Virus record (IMG/VR): IMGVR_UViG_3300047457_000623
Location: 1 to 48,089 of that record
Direction: 5' to 3' (one strand)
Origin: a virus
Length of the DNA stretch: 48,089 nt
Part shown: one piece after another, positions 34,897 through 44,400 of the stretch
Layout of the letters: each line of letters opens with the position of its first letter
Position numbering within the stretch: the first letter of the stretch is position 1
The notes under the pieces: model-generated
Seen by the model: the letters and a program-made list of their open reading frames with translations, nothing else
Databases searched by the model: none
Told to the model about the DNA's origin: nothing
Program-made: the position numbers and the translations under genes

Positions 34897-35646
34897 GTGA
34901 CTAGACTTCCAAATCATAATTATTATTCTGATGAATGGTCAAATGAACCATTTGTAATTCCAGATAGCATAATAGCGCTTAATGAAAAAAGAATAGGCAG
35001 TGCCACTCCCTATAGCATAAGTCCTCAAATTGCTGCATTTACTAGAAAGTATAGTGAAAAAGTACAAAGTGAGGAAAATTATGAGGCATCGCAGTTTGCA
35101 CAATATGAGGTAGATTGGCAAGAAGAATATCGTGAAGAAAAACACCTATTTGTTCCTCAGAATAGATGGACCCATGAAGTTGTAGAGCCTCCAATTAATA
35201 TTAAAGACAATCTTTATAAAATAAACATTTCTGCTGATGCTTATCCACACCTTAAGCCATTTGAACATAAGTATGAAAATTCGGGAACTATTATTCGTGG
35301 CAATGAATATAAATTTATTACAAGAACACTATATAGATATGTTGATATAACTAAAAATTTTGTAAATGAAAAAGATCTAGATGATGAATGGTGTCCAAGA
35401 ATATATGTATGGAAAATAAGGTGGTTGCCTCAAAAACCAGCCAAACTAACATTTTTCACTAATGAGGATATGGTATACTGGAAGTCACCAGAAACAGTTA
35501 TTGATACTAATGATATTCCAGAAACTGAAGAGGGAGTGGTTGATGTGCCAGTAATATTTAAGCGAGGTATAAAGAGTGCTATGCATTATATAAAGCATGA
35601 CACAACTATTCTATATATGAAAGTAGATTTTTATGAAGAGCAATAA
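34897..35646 (+). CDS. Unknown virion-region protein (249 aa)
   Basis: 249 residues from a GTG: MTRLPNHNYYSDEWSNEPFV, rich in Tyr/Glu/Lys, with RNEYKFITRTLYRYVDITKN and an acidic C-terminus (VPVIFKRGIKSAMHYIKH). No family recognised. It overlaps the next gene by 14 bp and is followed by two paralogous genes, so these form one unit. Confidence 0.68.
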   Translation: MTRLPNHNYYSDEWSNEPFVIPDSIIALNEKRIGSATPYSISPQIAAFTRKYSEKVQSEENYEASQFAQYEVDWQEEYREEKHLFVPQNRWTHEVVEPPINIKDNLYKINISADAYPHLKPFEHKYENSGTIIRGNEYKFITRTLYRYVDITKNFVNEKDLDDEWCPRIYVWKIRWLPQKPAKLTFFTNEDMVYWKSPETVIDTNDIPETEEGVVDVPVIFKRGIKSAMHYIKHDTTILYMKVDFYEEQ

Positions 35647-36349
35647 AAAGAAAATAACCTTTATTCCTAAAAATGAATTTGTTATTGAATATACACATAA
35701 ACCAGAACCAATGGTTAAAAATTTACCAGCCTGGTGGAGAAAAGTTCATCCATATGTTAATGGAGAAAAAAAGGTTATACGGGGACAGTATAACGAAACT
35801 GTAAAAAAGTGTCCTGGAATACTGGATCTTTTGTCAACAGGATATTTATTAAAAACTCCTTGTGATATTTATGTAGATGCAACAGGACCAAAATTAACTT
35901 GGCAAGTTCATGACGCACATAAAGAGTCTGTTGCAGTTCATTCACAAGAGCAGGTAGAGGGTTGGGATTTTGATAAAGAAGAGTGGATGGAGGATATATT
36001 TAGAATTCATCCTATGTGGGTAGTTGCTACATCAAAGGGTTACAGTACATTATTTATACAACCATCATTTCATACAAGTCTACCATTTGAAATTGTTCCA
36101 GCAATTGTAGATACAGATTTATATCCCTCAGATGGGCCATTCTCAATGCGTATTAAAAGAGGATTTAAGGGAATACTTGAGGCAGGCACACCACTAGTTC
36201 AGTGTATACCATATAAAAGAGAAGAGTGGGAATCAAATATTCTAGAAAAACCAGATTTAAAAGTTCTTGGCTCTATTCCGTGGAAATTAAGACACAAGTT
36301 TGGTGGAGCATATAAAAGATTGATGTGGGAAAAGAAGGTATTTAATTAA
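35633..36349 (+). CDS. Unknown protein (238 aa), paralogue of the next gene
   Basis: 238 residues. KPEPMVKNLPAWWRKV near the start, KCPGILDLLSTGYLLKTPCD, then FRIHPMWVVATSKGYSTLFI and PFSMRIKRGFKGILEAGTPL with VQCIPYKREEW at the end. The next gene has the same order (PEPAINNLPDWWKDR, MPFFDAITCGYHYLLPTDV, VVTFFLRKDFEGTIKKGTPI, MSIIPIKRANW). I recall similar proteins in environmental phages (DUF6065-like, uncertain). Stop and next ATG share one base (TAATG). Confidence 0.7.
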   Translation: MKSNKKKITFIPKNEFVIEYTHKPEPMVKNLPAWWRKVHPYVNGEKKVIRGQYNETVKKCPGILDLLSTGYLLKTPCDIYVDATGPKLTWQVHDAHKESVAVHSQEQVEGWDFDKEEWMEDIFRIHPMWVVATSKGYSTLFIQPSFHTSLPFEIVPAIVDTDLYPSDGPFSMRIKRGFKGILEAGTPLVQCIPYKREEWESNILEKPDLKVLGSIPWKLRHKFGGAYKRLMWEKKVFN

Positions 36350-37110
36350 TGGATAAGTTTGAAGAAAAATATGCAAACCCAGCACCACTAGAGGACTTAA
36401 CTGTTCAGTTTTATACTTCTACTGCATATATAAATACTACACCTGGTCCAGAACCAGCAATTAATAATCTTCCAGATTGGTGGAAAGATAGACCTATTTA
36501 TCAGATGAATGATCAAATTGATAGACTATCAATAATGAATAATCGTGGAGCAGATTCAGCATCAATTAGCGTAAAGCATTGTATGCCATTCTTTGATGCT
36601 ATTACCTGCGGATATCACTATTTACTTCCTACAGATGTTCATGTTGCAAAAACAGATGATCCAGATAGACCAGATATTTGGTGGGATGAAGATGCACCAA
36701 GACCAATTGAGATGCGTGGACACTTAGAACTTCCAGTTCCTTCTGGGTGTTATCCAATACATTTTGTTTGGGATATGCGATGGGGTACTAAAATGCCAGA
36801 AGGCTGGTCGGCAATGATTACACATCCAATAGATAGATACGATTTGCCATTTTTTACAATGACTGCGATCCAAGATTCAGATAGATGGTTTACTGGAAAT
36901 GTTGTTACGTTCTTTTTGAGAAAAGATTTTGAAGGAACAATTAAAAAGGGTACTCCAATTATGTCTATTATTCCAATAAAGAGAGCAAACTGGACAATGG
37001 AGGTAGACCACAAATTACAGGCAGAAGGTCTATGGGATCTTGAAAGAAAAAGAAATTATATTTATGGATTCTATAAAAAACATAGATGGATAAGAAAGAA
37101 ATATAGATAG
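36349..37110 (+). CDS. Unknown protein (253 aa), paralogue of the previous gene
   Basis: 253 residues, same domain as the previous gene with an N-terminal extension and a basic C-terminus (RKRNYIYGFYKKHRWIRKKY). The conserved LPxWWxx, [GC]Yxxxxx[TP]xD and IIPIKRxxW elements suggest a common fold; function is unknown. Placed between fibre genes and the ribonucleotide reductase group. Confidence 0.7.
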   Translation: MDKFEEKYANPAPLEDLTVQFYTSTAYINTTPGPEPAINNLPDWWKDRPIYQMNDQIDRLSIMNNRGADSASISVKHCMPFFDAITCGYHYLLPTDVHVAKTDDPDRPDIWWDEDAPRPIEMRGHLELPVPSGCYPIHFVWDMRWGTKMPEGWSAMITHPIDRYDLPFFTMTAIQDSDRWFTGNVVTFFLRKDFEGTIKKGTPIMSIIPIKRANWTMEVDHKLQAEGLWDLERKRNYIYGFYKKHRWIRKKYR

Positions 37111-37118
37111 GGGAAAAA

Positions 37119-37781
37119 ATGGAAAAGCAGTATGAGTATGGCGATGCCAATCAACCAAGTAATAGCAAATCAACAAAAGAGCATAAATTCTTTGAAAGAC
37201 AGATAGAGATGAATGATCTAGAACAACTAGAGAAACTTTTAGTTCATCAATATGAAAGAATTAATCGTGGAGAACTTATTAAAGGAGATAAAAATGATAA
37301 AACTCCTTGGGACAATTCTGGTAGCGTAACCACAATGAACTGGAACAAATATAATGTATTCCAATTCTATGATGCAAATATTCACACGTTATTCAGAGCA
37401 GTAAGAGATATGACAATTGATGCATGTAACCATTACGAATTAGACTTTATTAAAGAGCAGTTTTATGTTCAGGGATGGTTTAATGTTAACTATAATCATA
37501 TTGGAAAGTTAGATTGGCACGAACATGGTGGAGAAGGATCTCCTCATTTTCATGGATATTATTGCGTTAAGGCAGAGCCTTCACAAACACACTATAGAGT
37601 TTTTGAAAAAGAAATTGCAGTAGATAATAAAAACAATCGTGCAATTCTATCAGAAACAGGACATCCTCATGCAATGGGTGACTGGTCTTGGGATGGACCA
37701 AGAATTACTATTGCTTATGATGTAATCCCACTAAGATTTATTCCAAAGGAGTGGGAACAACACTGGATCCCATTGATATAG
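37119..37781 (+). CDS. 2OG-Fe(II) oxygenase-superfamily-like protein (220 aa)
   Basis: 220 residues. FYVQGWFNVNYNHIGKLDWH with EHGG, then PHFHGYYCVKAEPSQTHYRV and RAILSETGHPHAMGDW and PRITIAYDVIPL follow the order of the phage 2OG-Fe(II) oxygenases in the PF13759 group (WHxH, GxYYV..., distal H, R(IT)xxFD). The acidic member of the HxD/E pair is E in WHEH. Likely hydroxylates an unknown substrate. GGGGAAA-type ribosome region upstream. Confidence 0.6.
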   Translation: MEKQYEYGDANQPSNSKSTKEHKFFERQIEMNDLEQLEKLLVHQYERINRGELIKGDKNDKTPWDNSGSVTTMNWNKYNVFQFYDANIHTLFRAVRDMTIDACNHYELDFIKEQFYVQGWFNVNYNHIGKLDWHEHGGEGSPHFHGYYCVKAEPSQTHYRVFEKEIAVDNKNNRAILSETGHPHAMGDWSWDGPRITIAYDVIPLRFIPKEWEQHWIPLI

Positions 37782-37790
37782 GAGGTTATA

Positions 37791-37904
37791 ATGGAAGAAG
37801 TAAAGATAAACGTTTCTGGCAAGTATGAGTTTACTGTCATTAAAGAGTTGGCAGATATTCTTGTTCAAGAATGCTCAGATAATATTAAAATCGTTGAAGG
37901 ATAA
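37791..37904 (+). CDS. Small protein (37 aa)
   Basis: 37 residues: MEEVKINVSGKYEFTVIKEL, then ADILVQECSDNIKIVEG, a strand-helix-strand peptide. Very strong AGGAGG ribosome site and snug fit between neighbours. No family. Confidence 0.62.
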   Translation: MEEVKINVSGKYEFTVIKELADILVQECSDNIKIVEG

Positions 37905-37906
37905 TT

Positions 37907-38248
37907 ATGCATGGAATCTCCATTGCTCTCTTACTCTCTATAGTATCCTTGATAGGGTTTTTAGTTATTTATAAATATACAATAGATACTAGACTCACTA
38001 TCAAGGAACTTAGGTTAGATCGTGATACCTATAGAAACAGTATTTGGAATTTTATGAAAGGTATGGATAAAGAAAGAAAGCGTATGGCAGAAAGAAATGC
38101 TCAACAAAACAATATGGCCTACCTTGAATTAAAGAAAAAAATTAAAAAATTGCACGATGATATTGCTGATACAGATTTTGATAGTTATGAAAATGTAAAG
38201 TCTGAAATACTTTCAGCATTAAAAGAAATAGACTCTTATGGCGATTAA
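37907..38248 (+). CDS. Membrane-anchored coiled-coil protein (113 aa)
   Basis: 113 residues. An N-terminal transmembrane helix (ISIALLLSIVSLIGFLVIYK) then a charged coiled coil (RLTIKELRLDRDTYRNSIWN, MAYLELKKKIKKLHDDIADT). Layout as in Rz/i-spanin-type or membrane tether proteins, but actinobacteria usually lack spanins, so the role is open. Overlaps the ferredoxin gene by 11 bp. Confidence 0.65.
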   Translation: MHGISIALLLSIVSLIGFLVIYKYTIDTRLTIKELRLDRDTYRNSIWNFMKGMDKERKRMAERNAQQNNMAYLELKKKIKKLHDDIADTDFDSYENVKSEILSALKEIDSYGD

Positions 38249-38441
38249 TATTAAAATAAATAAAGATTGTCAGGCTTGGGGGCAGTGCGTGTTTGATGCA
38301 CCAGAAGTTTTTGATCTTGTTGAAAGTGAAAGAAAAACCTGGAAGTATAGCGTTGAAGACTCTTTATTAGAAAAGGTTAAGACTGCACAATTACATTGTC
38401 CTAATAGAGCAATATCATTTGAGGTAATTGAAAATGAATAA
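38238..38441 (+). CDS. 3Fe-4S ferredoxin (67 aa)
   Basis: 67 residues. DCQAWGQCVFDAPEVFDL and HCPNRAI: C11 and C17 (C-x5-C) and C54-Pro are the three cluster ligands of actinobacterial 3Fe-4S ferredoxins of the P450 redox type. It would pass electrons to an oxygenase or reductase. Between an oxygenase-like gene (37119) and the ribonucleotide reductase (38640); either could be the partner. Confidence 0.8.
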   Translation: MAINIKINKDCQAWGQCVFDAPEVFDLVESERKTWKYSVEDSLLEKVKTAQLHCPNRAISFEVIENE

Positions 38442-38556
38442 GATTAAATGTTTGATTATTGGTCACAAGATAGAAGAATCATCTTGTCCATATACGATGA
38501 GAACTTATCAAACCTGTATCCGTTGTGGATCTAAAGGTATTAAGTCTGAACAATAA
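38434..38556 (+). CDS. DUF1660-like zinc-knuckle peptide (40 aa)
   Basis: 40 residues: MNKIKCLIIGHKIEESSCPY, then CIRCG. The CxxxGHK start and final YxxCxRCG match DUF1660-type small phage proteins. Probably one zinc site. Starts 8 bp before the end of the ferredoxin gene. Confidence 0.65.
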   Translation: MNKIKCLIIGHKIEESSCPYTMRTYQTCIRCGSKGIKSEQ

Positions 38557-38577
38557 GTATCAATAATAACTTGAGAG

Positions 38578-38606
38578 TTTACAAAAATTAAAAACTCTGC
38601 TATACT
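38578..38606 (+). promoter_or_regulatory. Ribonucleotide reductase promoter inside an inverted repeat
   Basis: TTTACA (38578-38583), 17-bp spacer, TATACT (38601-38606) with extended -10 TGC. AGAGTTT (38574-38580) and AAACTCT (38592-38598) form a 7-bp inverted repeat that covers the -35 and spacer, a possible operator. A long leader with AAAGGAG before ATG follows. Confidence 0.65.
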
Positions 38607-38639
38607 TACACAATCACAGTTTTTTAAAAGGAGAAACAC

Positions 38640-40670
38640 ATGTCAGATTTTTTTAGTTTTCGTTTACCAGATGAGTTCATAAATGAGTATAAGTCAAAGG
38701 AGTCGCCCTTTGGTTTTATAGACGCTGGTGGCAACTCATTAGGAGAGATTACGTTTATTCGTACCTACTCCCGTATGAAGGAAGATGGGACTAAAGAACG
38801 CTGGCACGAGGTTTGCCGTCGTGTAATTGAGGGCATGTATTCAGTCCAAAAGAATTGGGCTAAAGAAAATAGGCTTCCATGGAATGACTATAAAGCACAG
38901 AAATCTGCCCAAGAAGCATTTCAACGGATGTTTGAATTAAAATGGACTCCACCAGGTCGTGGTATGTGGGCATTTGGAACTCCAATGACTATGGAAAAAA
39001 GAAATTCTGCTGCACTTCAAAATTGTGCAATGGTATCTACAAAAGATTTAGATAAGAATGATCCAGGTGCATTATTTGCGTGGACAATGGATGCCTTGAT
39101 GCTTGGTGTTGGTGTTGGGTTTGATACTGTTGGACAGGATAAGAATTTTCAAATCTATGCCCCAACAGAACCAGTTGTAAAATATGAAATACCAGATACA
39201 CGTGAAGGCTGGGTCGAATCAGTTAGACTTCTCCTTAACTCATTTCTTAGACCAAACCAAAATATTCAAGAGTTTGATTACAGTCTAATACGACCTCTAG
39301 GAGCACCAATTAAGGGCTTTGGAGGGGTCGCCAGTGGCCCAGAACCACTGATTAAGTTACATAACAGCATTCGTAAGGTAATCGGTACTAGAACAGGCGA
39401 AATACTTGATTCTAGGGCTATAGTAGATATTGTTAATTTAATTGGAACATGCGTTGTTGCTGGAAATGTTAGAAGGTCTGCAACGCTTGCATTAGGTGCT
39501 TCTGGAGATGATTCTTTTATTAATTTAAAAAATCCAGATGTATTTCCAGAAAGAAATTCCTTCGATCCAGAAAATCCAGGATGGGCCTGGATGTCTAATA
39601 ATTCTATATCTGCAACAGTTGGAACGAATTACGAACAATATGTTGACAGAATTGTAGATAACGGAGAGCCAGGCTTCATATGGCTTGATGTTGCAAGAAA
39701 CTATGGCAGACTTAAGGATGCGCCAGACGGTAAGGATTATAGAGTAATGGGTTTTAATCCTTGTGCAGAGCAGCCACTAGAGTCATACGAACTCTGTACA
39801 CTTGTAGAAGTACATTTAAATCGTCATGAATCCAAGGAAGATTTTTTGCGTACCCTTAAGTTTGCCTATCTATATGGTAAAACTGTAACTCTTGTTCCTA
39901 CACATTGGCAACAAACAAATGGAATCATGCAGCGTAATCGTCGCATTGGAACATCGCTTACAGGTATTGCATCATTCTCAGATAAAAATGGTTTGCCAAC
40001 AGTCCGTGAATGGATGGATGAGGGATATAATACTATTCGTAAATATGATCATCAATATTCCGAATGGCTTTGTGTTCGTGAATCAATTCGTGTAACAACT
40101 GTAAAGCCTTCAGGATCAGTTTCTATTCTTTCTGGTGCGACTCCTGGAGTTCACTGGGGACCTGGAGGAAACTTTTTCCTTCGTGCAATTAGGTTTGGTG
40201 AGACAGATCCTATGATGCATTTATTTAAAGCAGCAGGATATAAGATTGAAAAAGATGTTGTATCACAAAATACATCTGTTGTTTATTTTCCAGTAAAATC
40301 TGGACATGCACGTTCCGAAAAAGATGTAACGCTATTTGAAAAGATTGCTCTTGCAGCAACTGCTCAAAAGTACTGGTCAGATAATGGAGTTTCTGTAACT
40401 CTTTCATTTGATAAAGAGTCAGAATCTAAACATGTTGCTCCAGCGCTGCATATGTACGAGGGGCAATTGAAGGCCGTATCATTTTTACCTATGGGCAATA
40501 CAGTATATCCACAACAGCCATACACTCAAATAACAGAGGATGAATATAACGAGTATATTGGAAAGATTAAAAAAATTGATTGGTCTGCTATTTATGACGG
40601 AGTGGATAACCTTGAAGCCCAGGGAGAGGCATATTGCACTACAGATTATTGTGAAATAAAAATATCGTAG
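38640..40670 (+). CDS. rtpR: Adenosylcobalamin-dependent ribonucleoside-triphosphate reductase (class II, monomeric)
   Basis: 676 residues. Converts ribonucleoside triphosphates to deoxy forms with coenzyme B12. The five cysteines of the Lactobacillus leichmannii enzyme are all visible in matching spacing: C129 (LQNCAMVS), the radical Cys C375 in NPCAEQPL, C386 (YELCTL) and the C-terminal pair C666/C671 (YCTTDYCEI). GTCVVAGNVRRSATLALG is the conserved middle strand. Somewhat shorter than the 739-residue reference, the loss lying between C386 and C666. Supplies dNTPs for phage replication in a B12-producing or B12-importing host. Confidence 0.93.
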   Translation: MSDFFSFRLPDEFINEYKSKESPFGFIDAGGNSLGEITFIRTYSRMKEDGTKERWHEVCRRVIEGMYSVQKNWAKENRLPWNDYKAQKSAQEAFQRMFELKWTPPGRGMWAFGTPMTMEKRNSAALQNCAMVSTKDLDKNDPGALFAWTMDALMLGVGVGFDTVGQDKNFQIYAPTEPVVKYEIPDTREGWVESVRLLLNSFLRPNQNIQEFDYSLIRPLGAPIKGFGGVASGPEPLIKLHNSIRKVIGTRTGEILDSRAIVDIVNLIGTCVVAGNVRRSATLALGASGDDSFINLKNPDVFPERNSFDPENPGWAWMSNNSISATVGTNYEQYVDRIVDNGEPGFIWLDVARNYGRLKDAPDGKDYRVMGFNPCAEQPLESYELCTLVEVHLNRHESKEDFLRTLKFAYLYGKTVTLVPTHWQQTNGIMQRNRRIGTSLTGIASFSDKNGLPTVREWMDEGYNTIRKYDHQYSEWLCVRESIRVTTVKPSGSVSILSGATPGVHWGPGGNFFLRAIRFGETDPMMHLFKAAGYKIEKDVVSQNTSVVYFPVKSGHARSEKDVTLFEKIALAATAQKYWSDNGVSVTLSFDKESESKHVAPALHMYEGQLKAVSFLPMGNTVYPQQPYTQITEDEYNEYIGKIKKIDWSAIYDGVDNLEAQGEAYCTTDYCEIKIS

Positions 40671-40675
40671 TATGA

Positions 40676-40681
40676 TAAAAT
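40676..40681 (+). promoter_or_regulatory. Extended -10 before 40691
   Basis: TGA-TAAAAT ends 9 nt before ATG 40691; no ribosome site. Confidence 0.45.
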
Positions 40682-40690
40682 AGACTTATT

Positions 40691-43600
40691 ATGTCTAGTC
40701 CATCGAACCTATACGCAGAAAAAATATTTTCGGAACACCCGACAGTTCTTTGGGCTTTGGACGATCAGGCAGACTATATTTCTTTAATTTCAGAAAATGA
40801 TCGCAAAGTATATAATTGGACGGTAACTGGTGGAACTGCAACTGTAGATTCTACAATGATAGACGAACCATTTCCTTCATCATCAGTTACCAAACTAGTC
40901 GGCAATGTAACATCTGAAGATTATTCAAAAATTATTTGTATTAGTGACGAGGTATTTAATTTAGAAGATTTAAATACTTATATGGCAACTTTTTCAATTG
41001 GAGCGTACATATATTCTAACAGTCCATATATTTCTGGTATAGAAATAGGGTATCAGTATTACGATGAAACCACAGCATCAACAGTTGAGAAATTAAAAAA
41101 CTATGGAACATCTGTTTATAATAGATGGATATTTGTTTCTGAAACATTTACAATACCATCTGAAGTTGCAGCAGTAAAATTAGTATTAAAGGTTAACTAT
41201 ATTGGTGGCGCAGAATCGACAGATGATTACATATTTTTTGTTAATGGTGTTACTGCAGGTCAATGGGCAGAAGAGTTTAATTCAAGTTCTTTAGGATCAA
41301 ACAAAATATCTTTGCCATCATCAATAGCACTTGATCCATCATTTGTAATAGAGGCAACATCTTATGGATTACAAAATACCCCTGGATATTATTTTGTAAC
41401 TGATAATGCGCTTGTTGCTAAAAACTCTGGTATACCAATTGTTTATGGTTCAGGAAATACAACCATACTTTCTCCAAATAACAATAAGCCATCACTAATA
41501 ATTCCTGGTTATGGATTTTTAAATGATTCTGGAAAATTTAAAGAGTATACATTAGAAATGTGGTTAAGAGTAAACTCAGACTCATCATCTAGAAAAAGAA
41601 TCTTTGGTCCAATATCATCAACAGATGGCCTTTATGTAGAAGGACCATTCATACTTTTGAAGGTAGGAGAAACATTTGGATCACATTACATTGGTGAGTG
41701 GACAAGACCAATGATCGTACATATTAAATATAGTAATAATTCAGCATCGCTTATGATTAATGGCGAAGAGGTTATATCCTTGAACATTTTAACATCGAGT
41801 CTATCATTTCCTAAACTTTTATCTGAATCTGGAAAGACTCAGGACTGGCTTGGATTTTATTCATATGAAGATGTTTCTCCAGTAGAAGTTGATTGTGTGT
41901 CTATATATTCTTATCCAGTTCCATCATTAGTTGCAAAAAGAAGATTTGTTTATGGTCAAGGAGTAGAAGTTCCAGAAAATATTAATGCATCATATAGCGG
42001 AACATCAATGTTTATAGATTATCCGTTTGCTGACTATTCAAACAACTATATGTATCCAGATCTTGGATCGTGGTCTCAGGCATCCATAGATAACCTATCT
42101 GTAACTAATAACTTTTTAACAACAAAAGACTACAAGTTGCCAGAAATATTTTTAAGTAATAAAACTGTAGATGAATTATATGACGCATGTAAGAATTTGC
42201 CAACAGAAGATAACTTATATCTTAAATTAAAGCCAACTGGATGGTCTGATACTAATGGATATCTTCTGTTTGATGACATATCTATGGTCACTTCATCTAA
42301 AGCATTATATGGTATTTTTAAGGTTTCAAATGTAGTAGGAACCAAGGTATTGTTTAGAATAGATAATGCGGTTACAAAAGAATACTTCAGCATTGAACTT
42401 GTTGGAAATAAAATTAAATATTTATTTAAATATGAAGAATTGTCTAATGGTCAATCTCAAACAAATATTGATGAAATATATGAGTCTAGTTCAATTCTGG
42501 TTGGAGATGACTTTGTTGCTGGAATCGACATACCAACATTTGTAACATATTATGGTGGCAGACTTACTTCGTTTTTTGGTAACTTATCATCAGCAAAATT
42601 ATATGTTGGTGGATGTAAAGAATTAATCAATACGTTCGATGGAAATATATATCATATTGGTTTTTCTAGTAACAAAAACTTTTTATCTATTTCTCACGTA
42701 TTCAATTCAACATTAGGAGTACCAGCAGACTTTGAAAATATATTCAATTTATACTCTTCTCAAATAGATTATGATGCAGGACAGTACTACGGAACAAGTC
42801 AGTATTTTTGGCTTTATATTTTAGATGGTGGATCGCCAACATCATTTGCAAGCAATACATTAGATATGCATACAGCGACATACACACTTTCTCCAGTTAT
42901 AGATTTTGACAAGTTTTCTTTAACAATAGATATTCAGGGAACATGGGAAGATCAAATACCTCTCTCATATTTTGCACAGTATGTTACTGATCCACGTGGT
43001 GACTCATATTATGATTTAGACTTTATACAATTTAATGTCAATTATCCAGCACCATCTATATTCCTGGAAGAAGAAACAGAGGGTGAATGGACGTATGGAG
43101 AATTGCATTCTCAATATTCAAACCCAGTTTTAAGAACCTACGAGTCGTTAGATAATCACCTTTTCACAGGATATCTTGACTACAATGATTTAAAAAATAA
43201 ATCAGAAAAAACCTATAAATATGATACGTCTAATTCTTTAGTAAAATCATACATAACATTTCAATATTTAGAAACAGGTGCAAATGCCCCAGACTCATTT
43301 TTTATTAATAAAGAGATGGCTCCAAAGATAGGGATTGTTGATCCACAAGACGACTGGATACAAACAAAGTATGAGATTGTGGATAACATGTTAATTTATC
43401 CACCAAAAGGCGCCAACTTCAATGATCTTGCAATAGTTGTAGAACTTAATTTTAAAATTAAAAATGTATTAAAAAATAAAGTACAAGTTAAAAAGTTACA
43501 GTTAGCATCTCAGGCCTTCAATGATGTGTCTCCTAACGAAATTGGAACTAGATTTGCAGTGCCAATTTATCCATATAGAAAAACTGGATACTATTATGAT

Positions 43601-44398
43601 TTTAAAAACCAAAATCCATTTACAATTTACAAAGGTAGTTCTCCATATCTTTACTTAACCAGATATTCTGGTATTCAGGTTCGTGGACAATATGATCCAC
43701 TTGTTAATCGTGGTATTTTTATTCCAATTAATCCAGCATCATCATCAGATTATAAGGTTATGGCAATGCAGGCAGCGATACGGTTTGACGAAGACTTTTT
43801 CCCATATGCTCCAACACAAATTTTTGAAATAGAAAGCAAGGACTATTTAATTAAATTCTTTATGGTTGCATCACACCCAGATGGCAAGAGAGCAAGAATT
43901 TATGCTATTAATGCAAAAACTGGTCAGGTAGAAGAGGGGATTGGCTTTTACTTAAATGGAAAGATTGTTAAAGATCCAACAATAACGATTAAAGAGTGGT
44001 CTTTCCTTGGAATATCATTTTCTAACTTATTAGATTTTACCAATTATGTTGGCTCTATTAAAATCAATGGCCCACTTTTAGTTAATCTAGTTTCTCATTA
44101 TAAATCTACTAACCTACAGGAAGTACAAAACGTCATTGAAAGACCATGGTTTAGGGTTAAAAGAGATGGCGGATTACAGTTTGATTGGCAATACTGGGAT
44201 TCTGCATATATTTGGCAGGGGGTACTAGTGCTATCTACAACCTCATATTATGGAGTAAAGCCATCAGACATCTACAAGAGTTATACTGGAACCAACAAAA
44301 TCATAGTTGACGATACACGAGAATTTAGGCTAAACGGATACCAATATAAGGTTTATGCAGATATTTCATGGCAATCTAAAATCCAAAATGCCGTATAG
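40691..44398 (+). CDS. Large LamG-type tail protein (1235 aa)
   Basis: 1235 residues, the largest gene here. Concanavalin-A/LamG-like parts are visible, for example EYTLEMWLRVNSDSSSRKRI with SASLMINGEEVISL (about 290-360), and others around 490-640 and 1010-1130, where ...IRFDEDFFPYAPTQIFEIE and a further GxIKINGP strand pair occur. Start MSSPSNLYAEKIFSEHPTVL. Such multi-lectin proteins are usual in tail tips of environmental actinophages and may bind surface glycans. Leaderless-type start. Confidence 0.7.
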   Translation: MSSPSNLYAEKIFSEHPTVLWALDDQADYISLISENDRKVYNWTVTGGTATVDSTMIDEPFPSSSVTKLVGNVTSEDYSKIICISDEVFNLEDLNTYMATFSIGAYIYSNSPYISGIEIGYQYYDETTASTVEKLKNYGTSVYNRWIFVSETFTIPSEVAAVKLVLKVNYIGGAESTDDYIFFVNGVTAGQWAEEFNSSSLGSNKISLPSSIALDPSFVIEATSYGLQNTPGYYFVTDNALVAKNSGIPIVYGSGNTTILSPNNNKPSLIIPGYGFLNDSGKFKEYTLEMWLRVNSDSSSRKRIFGPISSTDGLYVEGPFILLKVGETFGSHYIGEWTRPMIVHIKYSNNSASLMINGEEVISLNILTSSLSFPKLLSESGKTQDWLGFYSYEDVSPVEVDCVSIYSYPVPSLVAKRRFVYGQGVEVPENINASYSGTSMFIDYPFADYSNNYMYPDLGSWSQASIDNLSVTNNFLTTKDYKLPEIFLSNKTVDELYDACKNLPTEDNLYLKLKPTGWSDTNGYLLFDDISMVTSSKALYGIFKVSNVVGTKVLFRIDNAVTKEYFSIELVGNKIKYLFKYEELSNGQSQTNIDEIYESSSILVGDDFVAGIDIPTFVTYYGGRLTSFFGNLSSAKLYVGGCKELINTFDGNIYHIGFSSNKNFLSISHVFNSTLGVPADFENIFNLYSSQIDYDAGQYYGTSQYFWLYILDGGSPTSFASNTLDMHTATYTLSPVIDFDKFSLTIDIQGTWEDQIPLSYFAQYVTDPRGDSYYDLDFIQFNVNYPAPSIFLEEETEGEWTYGELHSQYSNPVLRTYESLDNHLFTGYLDYNDLKNKSEKTYKYDTSNSLVKSYITFQYLETGANAPDSFFINKEMAPKIGIVDPQDDWIQTKYEIVDNMLIYPPKGANFNDLAIVVELNFKIKNVLKNKVQVKKLQLASQAFNDVSPNEIGTRFAVPIYPYRKTGYYYDFKNQNPFTIYKGSSPYLYLTRYSGIQVRGQYDPLVNRGIFIPINPASSSDYKVMAMQAAIRFDEDFFPYAPTQIFEIESKDYLIKFFMVASHPDGKRARIYAINAKTGQVEEGIGFYLNGKIVKDPTITIKEWSFLGISFSNLLDFTNYVGSIKINGPLLVNLVSHYKSTNLQEVQNVIERPWFRVKRDGGLQFDWQYWDSAYIWQGVLVLSTTSYYGVKPSDIYKSYTGTNKIIVDDTREFRLNGYQYKVYADISWQSKIQNAV

Positions 44399-44400
44399 TA

